Shown here: positions 36,008-45,142 of the stretch, in pieces
How the letters are laid out: the number at the start of each line of letters is the position of its first letter
Numbering within the stretch: the first letter of the stretch is position 1
From: RGIG7111 sp036839975
GTDB lineage: Bacteria; Bacillota; Clostridia; Peptostreptococcales; Anaerovoracaceae
Reading direction: 5' to 3'
Assembly: GCA_036839975.1 (NCBI GenBank)
Contig: DAISVU010000003.1
Location: forward strand, 68,887-132,886
DNA length: 64,000 nt
Program-made: the position numbers and the translations under genes
The notes under the pieces: model-generated
What the model saw: only the letters and a program-made list of their open reading frames with translations
Database searches by the model: none
Told to the model about the DNA's origin: nothing

Positions 36008-37408
36008 ATGAGCAATGAAGTTACTATGGATAAACTTGCAGCACTGGCAAAAGGCAGAGGTTTTGTATACCCGGGTTCAGAGATATATGGCGGGCTTGCT
36101 AACACATGGGATTATGGTCCGTTAGGCGTGGAATTCAAAAACAATATAAAAAAAGCATGGTGGAAAAAATTCGTTCAGGAGTCGCAGTACAATGTGGGAC
36201 TCGATGCTGCGATACTTATGAATCCGGAGACATGGGTTGCTTCAGGTCATGTCGGAGGATTTGCAGATCCACTGATAGATTGTAAGGCATGCAAATCGAG
36301 ATTCAGGGCAGACAAACTTATTGAAGAGTATCTTAAGGAGCGGGGAGAAGAAGAAATCGTTGACGGCTGGTCAAATGAGAAGATGGAGAATTTCATAGAC
36401 GAGAATGTCATAAAATGTCCTGACTGCGGGAAATCCGATTTTACACCGATCAGACAGTTTAACCTCATGTTCAGGACATTTCAGGGAGTTACAGAAGATT
36501 CCAAGTCGGAACTTTTCTTAAGGCCTGAAACGGCGCAGGGCATATTTGTCAACTTCAAAAATATTCAGAGGACTTCACGCAAGAAGATACCGTTCGGCAT
36601 TGCTCAAATAGGAAAATCATTTAGAAACGAGATAACCCTCGGCAACTTTATATTTAGGACGAGAGAATTTGAGCAGATGGAACTTGAATTTTTCTGTGAG
36701 CCCGGTACAGACCTTGAATGGTTTAAATACTGGAAGGACTATTGTGTATGCTTTTTAAAGAGTCTCGGGATGAATGAGGAACGCATAAGACTCAGAGATC
36801 ATGAACAGGAAGAACTCTCACATTACAGTAATGCGACGACGGATATAGAATATCTGTTCCCATTCGGATGGGGAGAATTGTGGGGCATAGCTGACAGGAC
36901 TGATTTTGACTTAAAGCAGCACATAGAACATTCAGGGCAGGAAATGAATTATGTGGACTCAGAAACGGGAAACAAATATGTGCCTTACTGTATAGAGCCG
37001 TCGCTTGGCGCAGACAGAGTAGCGCTCGCATTCCTGGCAGATGCATATAATGAGGAGACCGTCACTGATGCAAAAGGCAAAGAGGATATCCGTACTGTTA
37101 TGAGGTTTCACCCGGCACTTGCGCCTTATAAAGCGGCAGTGCTGCCACTTGCAAAGAAGTTGATACCTGTGGCAGAACCGATAAGGGATGAGCTGGTTAA
37201 ATATTTTATGGTTGATTATGATACATCAGGGTCTATAGGAAAAAGATACAGACGTGAAGATGAAATCGGCACACCATTCTGCATATGCGTGGACTTCGAT
37301 ACCGAACATGACGGTCAGGTAACTGTAAGAGACAGAGATACTATGGAACAGGTCAGGATCCCGATAAGAGATGTGCGGGCATACATAGAAGAAAGACTCA
37401 TGTTTTAG
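36008..37408 (+). CDS. glyS: Glycyl-tRNA synthetase, dimeric type
   Basis: A 466-residue class II synthetase of the alpha2 (GlyQS) type, with GFVYPGSEIYGGLANTWDYGPLG near the N-terminus, an inserted zinc-finger-like CKACKSRF and KCPDCGK, motif 2 RNEI, motif 3 GADR and a C-terminal anticodon-binding domain. It charges tRNA-Gly with glycine. The ATG at 36008 is chosen with AAGAGGTG about 12 bases ahead; an upstream GTG at 35993 overlaps that site. Confidence 0.92.
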   Translation: MSNEVTMDKLAALAKGRGFVYPGSEIYGGLANTWDYGPLGVEFKNNIKKAWWKKFVQESQYNVGLDAAILMNPETWVASGHVGGFADPLIDCKACKSRFRADKLIEEYLKERGEEEIVDGWSNEKMENFIDENVIKCPDCGKSDFTPIRQFNLMFRTFQGVTEDSKSELFLRPETAQGIFVNFKNIQRTSRKKIPFGIAQIGKSFRNEITLGNFIFRTREFEQMELEFFCEPGTDLEWFKYWKDYCVCFLKSLGMNEERIRLRDHEQEELSHYSNATTDIEYLFPFGWGELWGIADRTDFDLKQHIEHSGQEMNYVDSETGNKYVPYCIEPSLGADRVALAFLADAYNEETVTDAKGKEDIRTVMRFHPALAPYKAAVLPLAKKLIPVAEPIRDELVKYFMVDYDTSGSIGKRYRREDEIGTPFCICVDFDTEHDGQVTVRDRDTMEQVRIPIRDVRAYIEERLMF

Positions 37409-37440
37409 TCGATATCATTATTAAAAGAGATAATTGTTTT

Positions 37441-40062
37441 ATGGAAAAATATGTGTATTCATTCAGCGAGGGTTCAAAGGATATGTATACTCTGCTTGGA
37501 AACAAGGGTGCAACTCTCGCCGACATGACAAATATAGGTCTGCCGGTGCCATTTGGCCTTACCGTTACAACACAGGCCTGCAATATGTATTACGATGAAG
37601 GATATTCACTGGCTGAAGAAGTCAAACATCAGATTTTTGAAAAGCTTGAGGATGTCGAAAGCGTAACGGGAAAAAAATTTGGGGATCCGGTGGATCCCCT
37701 GTTGTTATCCGCACGTGCAGGTGCGGCAGTATCGATGCCCGGGATGATGGACTCAATACTTAACCTGGGAATGAATGATGAAATAACACACGGACTCATG
37801 CTGAAGACGGATAATCCTGCTTTTGCATATGATACATACATGCGTTTTATAATGTTGTATGGAAGTTCAGTTATGGGAATATCTAAGAATAAATTTGATC
37901 TTATAGTAGCAGACAAAAGATACAGGATAAATAAAGAAGAGGATGCCAAGCTGACGGAAGATCAGTACCTTGAAATAATAGATGCATATAAAGAGCTGAT
38001 AAGTGAAGAAACCGGATGGGATATTCCGGAAGACCCGCATGAACAGCTTATAAGTGCTGTGTGTGCCCTTTTCAGATCATGGAATAACGACAGAGCGAAA
38101 CTTTACAGAAAACTTAATGGTATTTCCGATACGATTGGTACGGCGGTGAATGTGCAGACGATGGTGTTTGGGAATGCTGATGACAGAAGTTACACCGGTG
38201 TTGCATTTACCAGGAATCCTTCTGATGGTGATAAAAAGTTATTTGGCGAATTACTTATCAATTCTCAGGGAGAGGATGTTGTCTCAGGGAGAAGAACACC
38301 TCTTCCTATATCTATTATGAAAACGCTTTTTCCTGACAATTATGCTGAATTTGAGACTATAGCAGCGCTCTTGGAAAAACAGAACGGTGATATGCAAGAT
38401 CTTGAATTTACGGTTGAAAGCGGTAAATTATACATGCTTAATTCACGGGCCGGGAAGCGTACACCGGAGGCAGCGGTAAAAATAGCAGTTGACTTTAAAG
38501 AAGAAGGCTGGATAGATAAAAAAGATGCAGTCATGAGGCTGGATCCCGATCAGATGGGAATTATGCTACATTCACATTTTGATGCCGATGCTTTGAAACA
38601 GGCTGAAGAACTTGCCACAGGTCTTCCTGCATCGCCAGGCGCAGCGAGCGGAAGAGTTTTTTTTGATGTTTCAAGTGCGGTAAAAGCAGTTCTTTACGGA
38701 TATCAAGTTGTACTTATACGGAAGTCAGCTTCGCCTGAAGATCTTGCAGGGATGGCGGTTGCAGAGGGTGTTTTGACGGAACACGGTGGAATGACATCGC
38801 AGGCAGCTGAAGTTGCGCGTGGAATGGGCAAATGTTGTATTGCAGGATGTGCGGATCTGAATGTGGATGAGGAAAACTGCTGTGCTGTCATAGCGGATGA
38901 AACGATCGAGGAAGGTGACTTTATATCGCTTGACGGAAGCACGGGCAAGATATTCAAAGGCCGTATAGAAACAACTCCGCCTGTAATATCTGAAGATTTT
39001 TCAAAAATAATAGAATGGGCGGATGAGTTCAGGTATATAAAGGTTAGGACGAATGCGGACAATCCGGCAGAAGCCAGACAGGCAGTTATGTTCGGTGCGG
39101 AGGGTATCGGACTTTGCAGGACTGAGCACATGTTCTTCAAAGAGGAAAGGCTCCCGGTCTTAAGAAGGATGATACTGGCAGATGATGAAAAGGAGAGGAG
39201 AGAGGCACTTGAACGTATACTGCTGTTTCAGAAGAGTGATTTTAAGAGGATGTTTGAAACTATGGGTGACAGACCGGTAAACATACGTTTGCTCGATCCT
39301 ATGCTTCATGAATTTATTCCGCAGTCTGACGAAGAAATACATGTGCTTGCCGACCAGTTTGACGTTTCATATGATCTTCTTGCTGCCAGGGTGGAAGAGC
39401 TGACTGAAGTCAATCCGATGCTCGGTTTCAGAGGCTGCAGACTTGCAATAGTTCATCCTGAGATAATCAGAATGCAAGCGGAGGCCATAATGAGAGCGGC
39501 AATAGAAGTGAAGAGAGAAAAGAAATATGATATAGTTCCTGAAATAATGATACCTTTTGTCAGCATAAGCAAAGAATTTTCCAAAGTTAAAAAAATCGTA
39601 TCGGAAACAGCTGAAAAAGTATTTGAGGCGGAAAAAATGATTATAGATTATAAAGTAGGAACTATGATGGAGATTCCGAGAGCATGTTTGACTGCAGATG
39701 AGATGGCGCATGACGCGGAGTTTTTTTCTTTCGGCACAAATGATCTTACTCAAATGACTTATGGATTTTCAAGAGATGATACAGCCGCTATAATCAAGGC
39801 GTATATTGATGGCGGCGTGATAGATAAAGATCCGTTTCAGTTTCTTGATACAAATGGTGTAGGCAAGCTTATAAAAATGGCTTCGGAAGCCGGGAGACAG
39901 GTAAGACCTAATATGAGGCTGGGAATGTGCGGTGAAAATGTCGGAAACGAAGAAATTATAAAATTCTGTCATTCGGTAGGCATAGATTATATATCGTGCT
40001 CACCGTTCAGAGTACCGGCAGCGAAAATCGTGGCCGCACAGTCTGAAATAGGAGAATTATAA
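37441..40062 (+). CDS. ppdK: Pyruvate phosphate dikinase with phosphocarrier His replaced by Gln
   Basis: An 873-residue protein with full PPDK layout. The ATP-grasp N-terminus (LLGNKGATLADM with Lys22; SARAGAAVSMPGMMD with Arg92) keeps most nucleotide-site residues, but Asn334 stands where Gln is expected and Ala96 where Arg is. The swivelling carrier domain reads TEHGGMTSQAAEVARGMG: Gln454 replaces the histidine that carries phosphate, while the regulatory Thr452 remains. The PEP domain is largely normal (RTNADN, IRLLDPMLHEF, MMEIPRACLTADE, GTNDLTQMTYGFSRDD), but CGEHGG has become CGENVG. PPDK interconverts pyruvate and PEP, so a normal activity is doubtful here. No PPDK regulatory-protein gene is nearby. 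It follows glyS in the same direction. Confidence 0.9.
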   Translation: MEKYVYSFSEGSKDMYTLLGNKGATLADMTNIGLPVPFGLTVTTQACNMYYDEGYSLAEEVKHQIFEKLEDVESVTGKKFGDPVDPLLLSARAGAAVSMPGMMDSILNLGMNDEITHGLMLKTDNPAFAYDTYMRFIMLYGSSVMGISKNKFDLIVADKRYRINKEEDAKLTEDQYLEIIDAYKELISEETGWDIPEDPHEQLISAVCALFRSWNNDRAKLYRKLNGISDTIGTAVNVQTMVFGNADDRSYTGVAFTRNPSDGDKKLFGELLINSQGEDVVSGRRTPLPISIMKTLFPDNYAEFETIAALLEKQNGDMQDLEFTVESGKLYMLNSRAGKRTPEAAVKIAVDFKEEGWIDKKDAVMRLDPDQMGIMLHSHFDADALKQAEELATGLPASPGAASGRVFFDVSSAVKAVLYGYQVVLIRKSASPEDLAGMAVAEGVLTEHGGMTSQAAEVARGMGKCCIAGCADLNVDEENCCAVIADETIEEGDFISLDGSTGKIFKGRIETTPPVISEDFSKIIEWADEFRYIKVRTNADNPAEARQAVMFGAEGIGLCRTEHMFFKEERLPVLRRMILADDEKERREALERILLFQKSDFKRMFETMGDRPVNIRLLDPMLHEFIPQSDEEIHVLADQFDVSYDLLAARVEELTEVNPMLGFRGCRLAIVHPEIIRMQAEAIMRAAIEVKREKKYDIVPEIMIPFVSISKEFSKVKKIVSETAEKVFEAEKMIIDYKVGTMMEIPRACLTADEMAHDAEFFSFGTNDLTQMTYGFSRDDTAAIIKAYIDGGVIDKDPFQFLDTNGVGKLIKMASEAGRQVRPNMRLGMCGENVGNEEIIKFCHSVGIDYISCSPFRVPAAKIVAAQSEIGEL

Positions 40063-40149
40063 CAATCGCAATATTGAAATTGTCATGCATCGGATTTCCG
40101 GCATTACACATGACGTAAAAAACACAAAAATATATTAAGGTCAAAGAAG

Positions 40150-40184
40150 TCAGCAGGGTAAATAAACTCTGCTGATTTATTATT
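40150..40184 (+). terminator. Probable terminator after ppdK
   Basis: TCAGCAG and CTGCTGA flank a 12-base AT-rich loop and are followed by TTTATTATT. The stem is modest. Confidence 0.5.
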
Positions 40185-40279
40185 GTCGTAATAAAGTAAA
40201 GAAGATGAAGTATACAAGGCTGTGGAATTAATAAATGAGCAGATATCAGGATATTTAAAAAAGGCATGCCGTACCTTAA

Positions 40280-40308
40280 TTGACAATTTATTGAAATAAA
40301 GGTAAAAT
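40280..40308 (+). promoter_or_regulatory. Sigma-A-type promoter for the Tad locus
   Basis: A perfect TTGACA is followed by a 17-bp spacer and TAAAAT, 30 bp before the tadZ ATG. Confidence 0.85.
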
Positions 40309-40337
40309 AAACATACAAGAACAGGAGGAGAAATCAT

Positions 40338-41504
40338 ATGGATAATATTAAAATAAAATTGATTACGGAAGATATTGACTACGGCAGGATGCTGTGTGAC
40401 GGTATAGCGCATATGCACAGGGATATAATAATGGAACTTGAAACTGAGGAAGGCACATGCAATGACAAACGAGATGCCGATCTTATTGTAATTGATGAGC
40501 CTATGCTTAGAAAAATCGTCTATGATGACAGTATGATGATACTTTGTGAAAAAAAGAGCGACAGGACAATAGATACGGAAGCAGGTGTTTATCGCATATG
40601 GAAGTATGCAAATCTGCGAAAGACTTTAAGTGATATCATATACGTATACGGTGTTAAAACCGGCAGGAGTTTTGCACAGCCAAAGAATCCGCATATGCAT
40701 GTGCTTGCGTTCTGTTCATCAGTAGGAGGAAGCGGCTGCACTTCTATAGCTGTTGCAGTCGGCCAGGAATTAATACGTACACATAAAAAAAATGTACTTT
40801 ATCTGACGCTGTCATACACCGGTTCAGGAGAGGAATACATGAGACCGCTTTCCGAAGGGAGAGATATATCTGAATTCCTGTATCATACGCTTGGGCGCGG
40901 CAGAAAAATATCCGGAATGGATGCGGGATATATAGAAAGTTTTATTGGAAGAAATGAAAACGGTCTTGAAAATTTCACACCGCATACGGGAAAAAATCCT
41001 TTAGCAGAATTAGATGGCGTGAGTATGGAAAACTTCTTTGATTGCATTGCGGAAAGCGGGAGATATGATGCTGTAATCGCAGATGTCGGTACGAGCCTTT
41101 CAGAAAGCGCTGCGGCCTGTTTCAGAGTATGCAAAAGCGCCTGCTTTGTACGCGTCCCATATAGAGATAAAAGACGCATGCAGACACAAAAGGATGTAAT
41201 TGAAAAATTTTTGTTCGAAGGTAAAGGGAGATTGATAGAAGTAGTAAATTCACCGTCGGAACTTGAATACGAGAGGCGTAAAGTCGCATTGGACGAGCTG
41301 TTTTCATGTGTTGAAGACAGCTTCACTACACAGTCTGCCGGAATTGATATCGAACAGTACGTTAATGAAAGTGATTTTCTCATAAAATACGAGCCGTTCA
41401 GTTTTACGATGGATAATGGTTTTAAAAAGATAGCAACTGACAGAGCCTTTGCAATTGAAGTAAAAAAGATCACGGAAAAAATGATTAGACCCGGGGAGAG
41501 GTAG
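40338..41504 (+). CDS. tadZ: TadZ/CpaE-like pilus-localization ATPase
   Basis: A 388-residue MinD/ParA-superfamily protein. The N-terminal 1-110 is an atypical receiver-like domain; the deviant Walker A SVGGSGCTSIAVAVG lies near 130, and ADVGTSLSE near 242 matches the Walker B region. TadZ proteins place the Tad pilus machine at the membrane. AGGAGGAG precedes the ATG, and a near-consensus promoter lies 30 bp upstream. It is separated from tadA by an antiporter and two small proteins, all on the same strand. Confidence 0.75.
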   Translation: MDNIKIKLITEDIDYGRMLCDGIAHMHRDIIMELETEEGTCNDKRDADLIVIDEPMLRKIVYDDSMMILCEKKSDRTIDTEAGVYRIWKYANLRKTLSDIIYVYGVKTGRSFAQPKNPHMHVLAFCSSVGGSGCTSIAVAVGQELIRTHKKNVLYLTLSYTGSGEEYMRPLSEGRDISEFLYHTLGRGRKISGMDAGYIESFIGRNENGLENFTPHTGKNPLAELDGVSMENFFDCIAESGRYDAVIADVGTSLSESAAACFRVCKSACFVRVPYRDKRRMQTQKDVIEKFLFEGKGRLIEVVNSPSELEYERRKVALDELFSCVEDSFTTQSAGIDIEQYVNESDFLIKYEPFSFTMDNGFKKIATDRAFAIEVKKITEKMIRPGER

Positions 41505-41678
41505 AGGCTGTAATTATAGAAAAGTTGAGATACGGGACATGATTTTCTTTATAGTAATTCGCTTTAATAAATATAAATAAAAGAATAAAGATGAATTGCG
41601 AAATTCCGGATATGCTATCTTATATGTTATAATATCTATAAGTCAGAACCATTTTGCAGGAGAAGTGAGGTTAGCTTA

Positions 41679-44027
41679 TTGGTACATCTGTACAGTTTTA
41701 TAACAGATCTGGCAAAGATACTTATCATTGCCGGTGTCATAACGCTTATTTTCAGAAAACTCAAGATCCCGGCGCTTTTGGGATATATAGTCGCAGGGTT
41801 TTTGGCCAGCCCGAATTTTATACAGTCATCATATTCTATAAATACAGAAGATGTAAAGCTTTGGGCGGAAATAGGAGTAATATTCCTATTGTTTGCCATA
41901 GGCCTTGAATTCAGCTTTAAAAAAATCATAAAGATAGGAGGCAGTTCTATAATAACGGCACTCACGGTGATTTGTACAATGGTCATAACTGGCTACAGTA
42001 CAGGGCTTTTGATGGGCTGGGGAAAGATGGATTCGATGTTTTTGGGTGGAATGATATCTATGTCATCGACTATGGTGATCATGAAAACATATGAGGAGTA
42101 TCGGCTGAAAAAGAAAAAATTCGCCTCTCTCGTGATGGGGACACTCGTAATTGAAGATCTCGGCGGCGTATTTATGATTATAATCCTTTCAACTATAGCT
42201 GTTGGAAAAGCGACTGAAGGCATGGCTGTCGCGGTGGATATTGCGAAACTTATGGCGCTTTTGGTCGTTTGGACCGCGGTCGGGATATTCTTGATACCCA
42301 CGTTCTTAAATAAGATATCAAAGATAGTGAATGATGAGCTGCTTTTGATCATATCGCTGGCGCTCTGCTTCGGGATGGTGTTTATAGGTGTTAAGCTTGG
42401 ATTTTCATCTGCGCTGGGTGCATTTATGACAGGATCGATTATAGCAGGCACCGTACATGCCGGGAGGATCGAAAAGCTGACAAGACCGTTAAAAGACCTT
42501 TTCGGCGCGATTTTTTTTGTGTCGGTCGGCACTATGCTGGATCTGTCTCTCGTAGTCAAACATATTGTACCGATATTGATTATTACAGCATTAACTATCA
42601 TAGGGCAGATGCTCTTTTCTACTATAGGCATGCTGCTTGCCGGGCAGTCGCTCCATACAGCAATAAAAGGCGGATCAAGTATGGTGCAGATCGGTGAATT
42701 TTCATTTATCATAGCAGTAATGGGTACAAATCTTAATGTAACCAGTGATTTTCTTTATCCTATCGTAGTGTGTGTTTCAGTAATAACATCGTTTGTTACA
42801 CCCATATTCATACTGACTACCGAAAAGCGCTACAGCTTTATAAGAAACAGAATACCGAAAGCTTGGGAGAACAAGCTTGCACGTTATACATCGGAGCGCA
42901 GAAGTGATGCGGATAAAGACAGAGACTGGCAGAAATATATCACAAGATTTTTTCAGCGTGTGATATTCTGCACCGCAGGACTTGCTGCAATATATCTTTT
43001 GGGGACAAGAGCGTTTCAGCCATTTATGGATGATTATATACCGGAAGGCTGGAGCGACGTAGTTGCGGCTGTAACTACATGTATTTTGATGATTCCTGTC
43101 ATAACTGCATTATGTTTTAAGAAGAACGTGCTGTTTACAAAACTGTGGCTGAAAAATGATAAAAACAAAATACCGCTCATCACGTTTGACGCAATTAAAT
43201 TTATAGTTGCAGTCGGATTTATAATGCTGACGCTTAGAAAACTCCTCCATCTTCCATATATTGCAATGCTTTTGGTAGCAGTCGTGATCATAGGTCTTGC
43301 TGTAAAATCTGACTTTGTAAAAAGTACGGCTTTGAGGCTTGAGCTGCGTTTTGTGGGAAATATGAATGAAGAAATGCTTGCAAGAGAAAAGGAGGAAAGA
43401 TTCAAGAAAGACAGGACAAGCTGGCTCGATGAAAAAATGTATGTTGTGCAGTTCGGAATAAAATATGATATAGAAAACAATGATATAAGAGATTTCGGAA
43501 ACAACAGGTGGTACCATGTGACTATTATTAAGATAATTCGCGATAAGAAACGTATCGTGATGCCGGGACCTTCTGAAAAGATTTTAAAAGGTGATATTAT
43601 ACATGCACTCGGTACAAAAGTTGAGGTAGATGCATGTGTACTTCAATGTCAGCGTGAAAAGTATATAAGTGAACCGGAAAATAATCCGGTTACACTGCGT
43701 GAATACATATATGGTCAGATATTTTCTGATGCGGGACCTGATGAGCAGCTTTTCTGTGTACCGGTAAAAGTGACAGGTGATTCGCAATTCAAGAAAAAAG
43801 CCATAAAGAACTCACAGTTCAGGCCTATTTATAAAGGGTATATCGTGGGTATTGAGCGCTGGAATGCAGACATTATAAACCCGGACATAAACATGATAAT
43901 AGAAGAAGGGGATATCATCTGGGCAGTTGGAAATAAGCATCTTTGCGACAGGATTCTGAAGGCGGGCATATGGGATGCGGAAGAAAGAGCGCATATAAGG
44001 CAAAATGTACGAAACAGGTGCGGTTGA
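41679..44027 (+). CDS. Cation:proton antiporter (CPA2, KefB type) with TrkA-C domains
   Basis: A 782-residue membrane protein. Residues 1-390 form a CPA2 exchanger with about 12 membrane segments, including IPALLGYIVAGFLASPNF and VIEDLGGVFMIIIL, whose acidic residue sits in the ion path. A second membrane block (about 425-550) is unusual for the family. Two TrkA-C-like cytosolic domains follow (about 600-770; KRIVMPGPSEKILKGDIIHALG and MIIEEGDIIWAVG). It probably exchanges K+ or Na+ for protons under ligand control. The start is a TTG after GTGAGG. Its place inside a pilus locus is odd. Confidence 0.85.
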   Translation: MVHLYSFITDLAKILIIAGVITLIFRKLKIPALLGYIVAGFLASPNFIQSSYSINTEDVKLWAEIGVIFLLFAIGLEFSFKKIIKIGGSSIITALTVICTMVITGYSTGLLMGWGKMDSMFLGGMISMSSTMVIMKTYEEYRLKKKKFASLVMGTLVIEDLGGVFMIIILSTIAVGKATEGMAVAVDIAKLMALLVVWTAVGIFLIPTFLNKISKIVNDELLLIISLALCFGMVFIGVKLGFSSALGAFMTGSIIAGTVHAGRIEKLTRPLKDLFGAIFFVSVGTMLDLSLVVKHIVPILIITALTIIGQMLFSTIGMLLAGQSLHTAIKGGSSMVQIGEFSFIIAVMGTNLNVTSDFLYPIVVCVSVITSFVTPIFILTTEKRYSFIRNRIPKAWENKLARYTSERRSDADKDRDWQKYITRFFQRVIFCTAGLAAIYLLGTRAFQPFMDDYIPEGWSDVVAAVTTCILMIPVITALCFKKNVLFTKLWLKNDKNKIPLITFDAIKFIVAVGFIMLTLRKLLHLPYIAMLLVAVVIIGLAVKSDFVKSTALRLELRFVGNMNEEMLAREKEERFKKDRTSWLDEKMYVVQFGIKYDIENNDIRDFGNNRWYHVTIIKIIRDKKRIVMPGPSEKILKGDIIHALGTKVEVDACVLQCQREKYISEPENNPVTLREYIYGQIFSDAGPDEQLFCVPVKVTGDSQFKKKAIKNSQFRPIYKGYIVGIERWNADIINPDINMIIEEGDIIWAVGNKHLCDRILKAGIWDAEERAHIRQNVRNRCG

Positions 44028-44127
44028 CATACATATTTGACATTTTAGTTATCGAGAACAAATATATAAGAATAAATTTGAAATAAATTGACGTTGCGAC
44101 ACCGTAGCTGTCGAAAATTGTCGAAAA

Positions 44128-44160
44128 AAAAGACTTGCATAAACTTATGCAGGTCTTTTA
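44128..44160 (+). terminator. Rho-independent terminator after the antiporter
   Basis: AAAAGACTTGCATAA pairs with TTATGCAGGTCTTTT (one wobble) and the T-rich arm acts as the tail. It ends the antiporter transcript. Confidence 0.8.
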
Positions 44161-44255
44161 TAATCAAACCGCAGAAGGAAATAAAAGTAAATTATGGAAT
44201 TAATAACATAAGGACACTTCGCATAAAAATATAACAGAGAAAGGAAGGTGTCAAT

Positions 44256-44798
44256 GTGGATGTGACAAAAAAGAGAAGGAAAGCTGTGGCTGTAGTAACT
44301 GTTTTGATCTGTGTGTTTACGACAATAATATTTTTACCGGAAAATGTGTATGCTGTGCAAAAGAAGATAACAAATCCTGCACTTCCTATACTCATAAATG
44401 ATTTGAAAAAAATAAAGTTTAAAAAAAAGAATGTCAGATATTCAACATGTTGGAGCAAAAAGAGGAGAGTTTCAGATAATCTTAAGACCGGCAAAAAAGG
44501 AGGGAAGATAATATGTGATGTAGCTATTACTTTCAGTGGATCTGTAACGGGCAGTATAGGCGGCATAGTTACGATCGGAGTTGGGGCAAGCAAAAGCACT
44601 AAACTGGGTTATGAGATGCATGTGGGTGCGAAAAGCAACAAATACATGGTTTATAAAGTTAAATATAAAGTAGAAACAGGATGGAGATATGTTTACATAA
44701 AAAACAAAAAGTCCGGTAAATATAAATACCTGGGTAAGAACCGATACAAGGTAAAAAGGCCGTTGTATGGGGAATATTCATTAAAAAACGTACGCTGA
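44256..44798 (+). CDS. Small secreted basic protein
   Basis: A 180-residue protein with an N-terminal signal peptide (hydrophobic VVTVLICVFTTIIFL, possible cleavage after VYA at about residue 33). The mature part is lysine/tyrosine-rich, with a glycine-rich core (TFSGSVTGSIGGIVTIGVGAS) and a repeated Tyr/Lys pattern (KSGKYKYLGKNRYKVKR). It could bind the cell wall or DNA; no family was recognised. The start is a GTG behind AAGGAAGG. It lies within the Tad locus but after a terminator. Confidence 0.6.
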   Translation: MDVTKKRRKAVAVVTVLICVFTTIIFLPENVYAVQKKITNPALPILINDLKKIKFKKKNVRYSTCWSKKRRVSDNLKTGKKGGKIICDVAITFSGSVTGSIGGIVTIGVGASKSTKLGYEMHVGAKSNKYMVYKVKYKVETGWRYVYIKNKKSGKYKYLGKNRYKVKRPLYGEYSLKNVR

Positions 44799-44902
44799 AA
44801 GTTAATGTTCGTAAAAATAAAGGCAATTTAAATAAAACATGAGGCAATGGTACAAAGCTGTAATAAGGAAAAATAAGTATCAGATCAGAAGGAGATAAAA
44901 GG

Positions 44903-45142
44903 ATGAAAAAGATAAAGTTGATTAACAACGTATCGCACATTCTTGTGTGCGTGGCAGTAATGATCGTAAATGTATATTTGTTGCGTAATATGGATGTGGT
45001 GATTGACTCTCAGTATTCACTGGCTATAAACGGGATAGTGATAGTGAAAACAATGCTTTGCATAGCACTGCTTGTAGAGATCATATATATTAGCAGATTG
45101 ATAAGAGATGTGCTAAATGATGTTGTAAAAAGATATGAATAA
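44903..45142 (+). CDS. Small membrane protein upstream of tadA
   Basis: A 79-residue protein with two predicted membrane helices (about 9-27 and 44-63) and a short charged C-terminus. AAGGAG precedes the ATG. It overlaps tadA by 8 bp, so it is probably translated with the pilus machine, perhaps as a membrane partner of the ATPase. No family was recognised. Confidence 0.6.
   Translation: MKKIKLINNVSHILVCVAVMIVNVYLLRNMDVVIDSQYSLAINGIVIVKTMLCIALLVEIIYISRLIRDVLNDVVKRYE

Noticed and set aside
41993..42712. A 239-codon minus-strand frame opposite the antiporter
   Set aside because: Antisense to a clear membrane transporter; typical shadow of hydrophobic codons.
44145..44160. Antiporter terminator as a riboswitch expression platform
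   Set aside because: No conserved aptamer-like structure is visible before the next gene; a plain terminator suffices.
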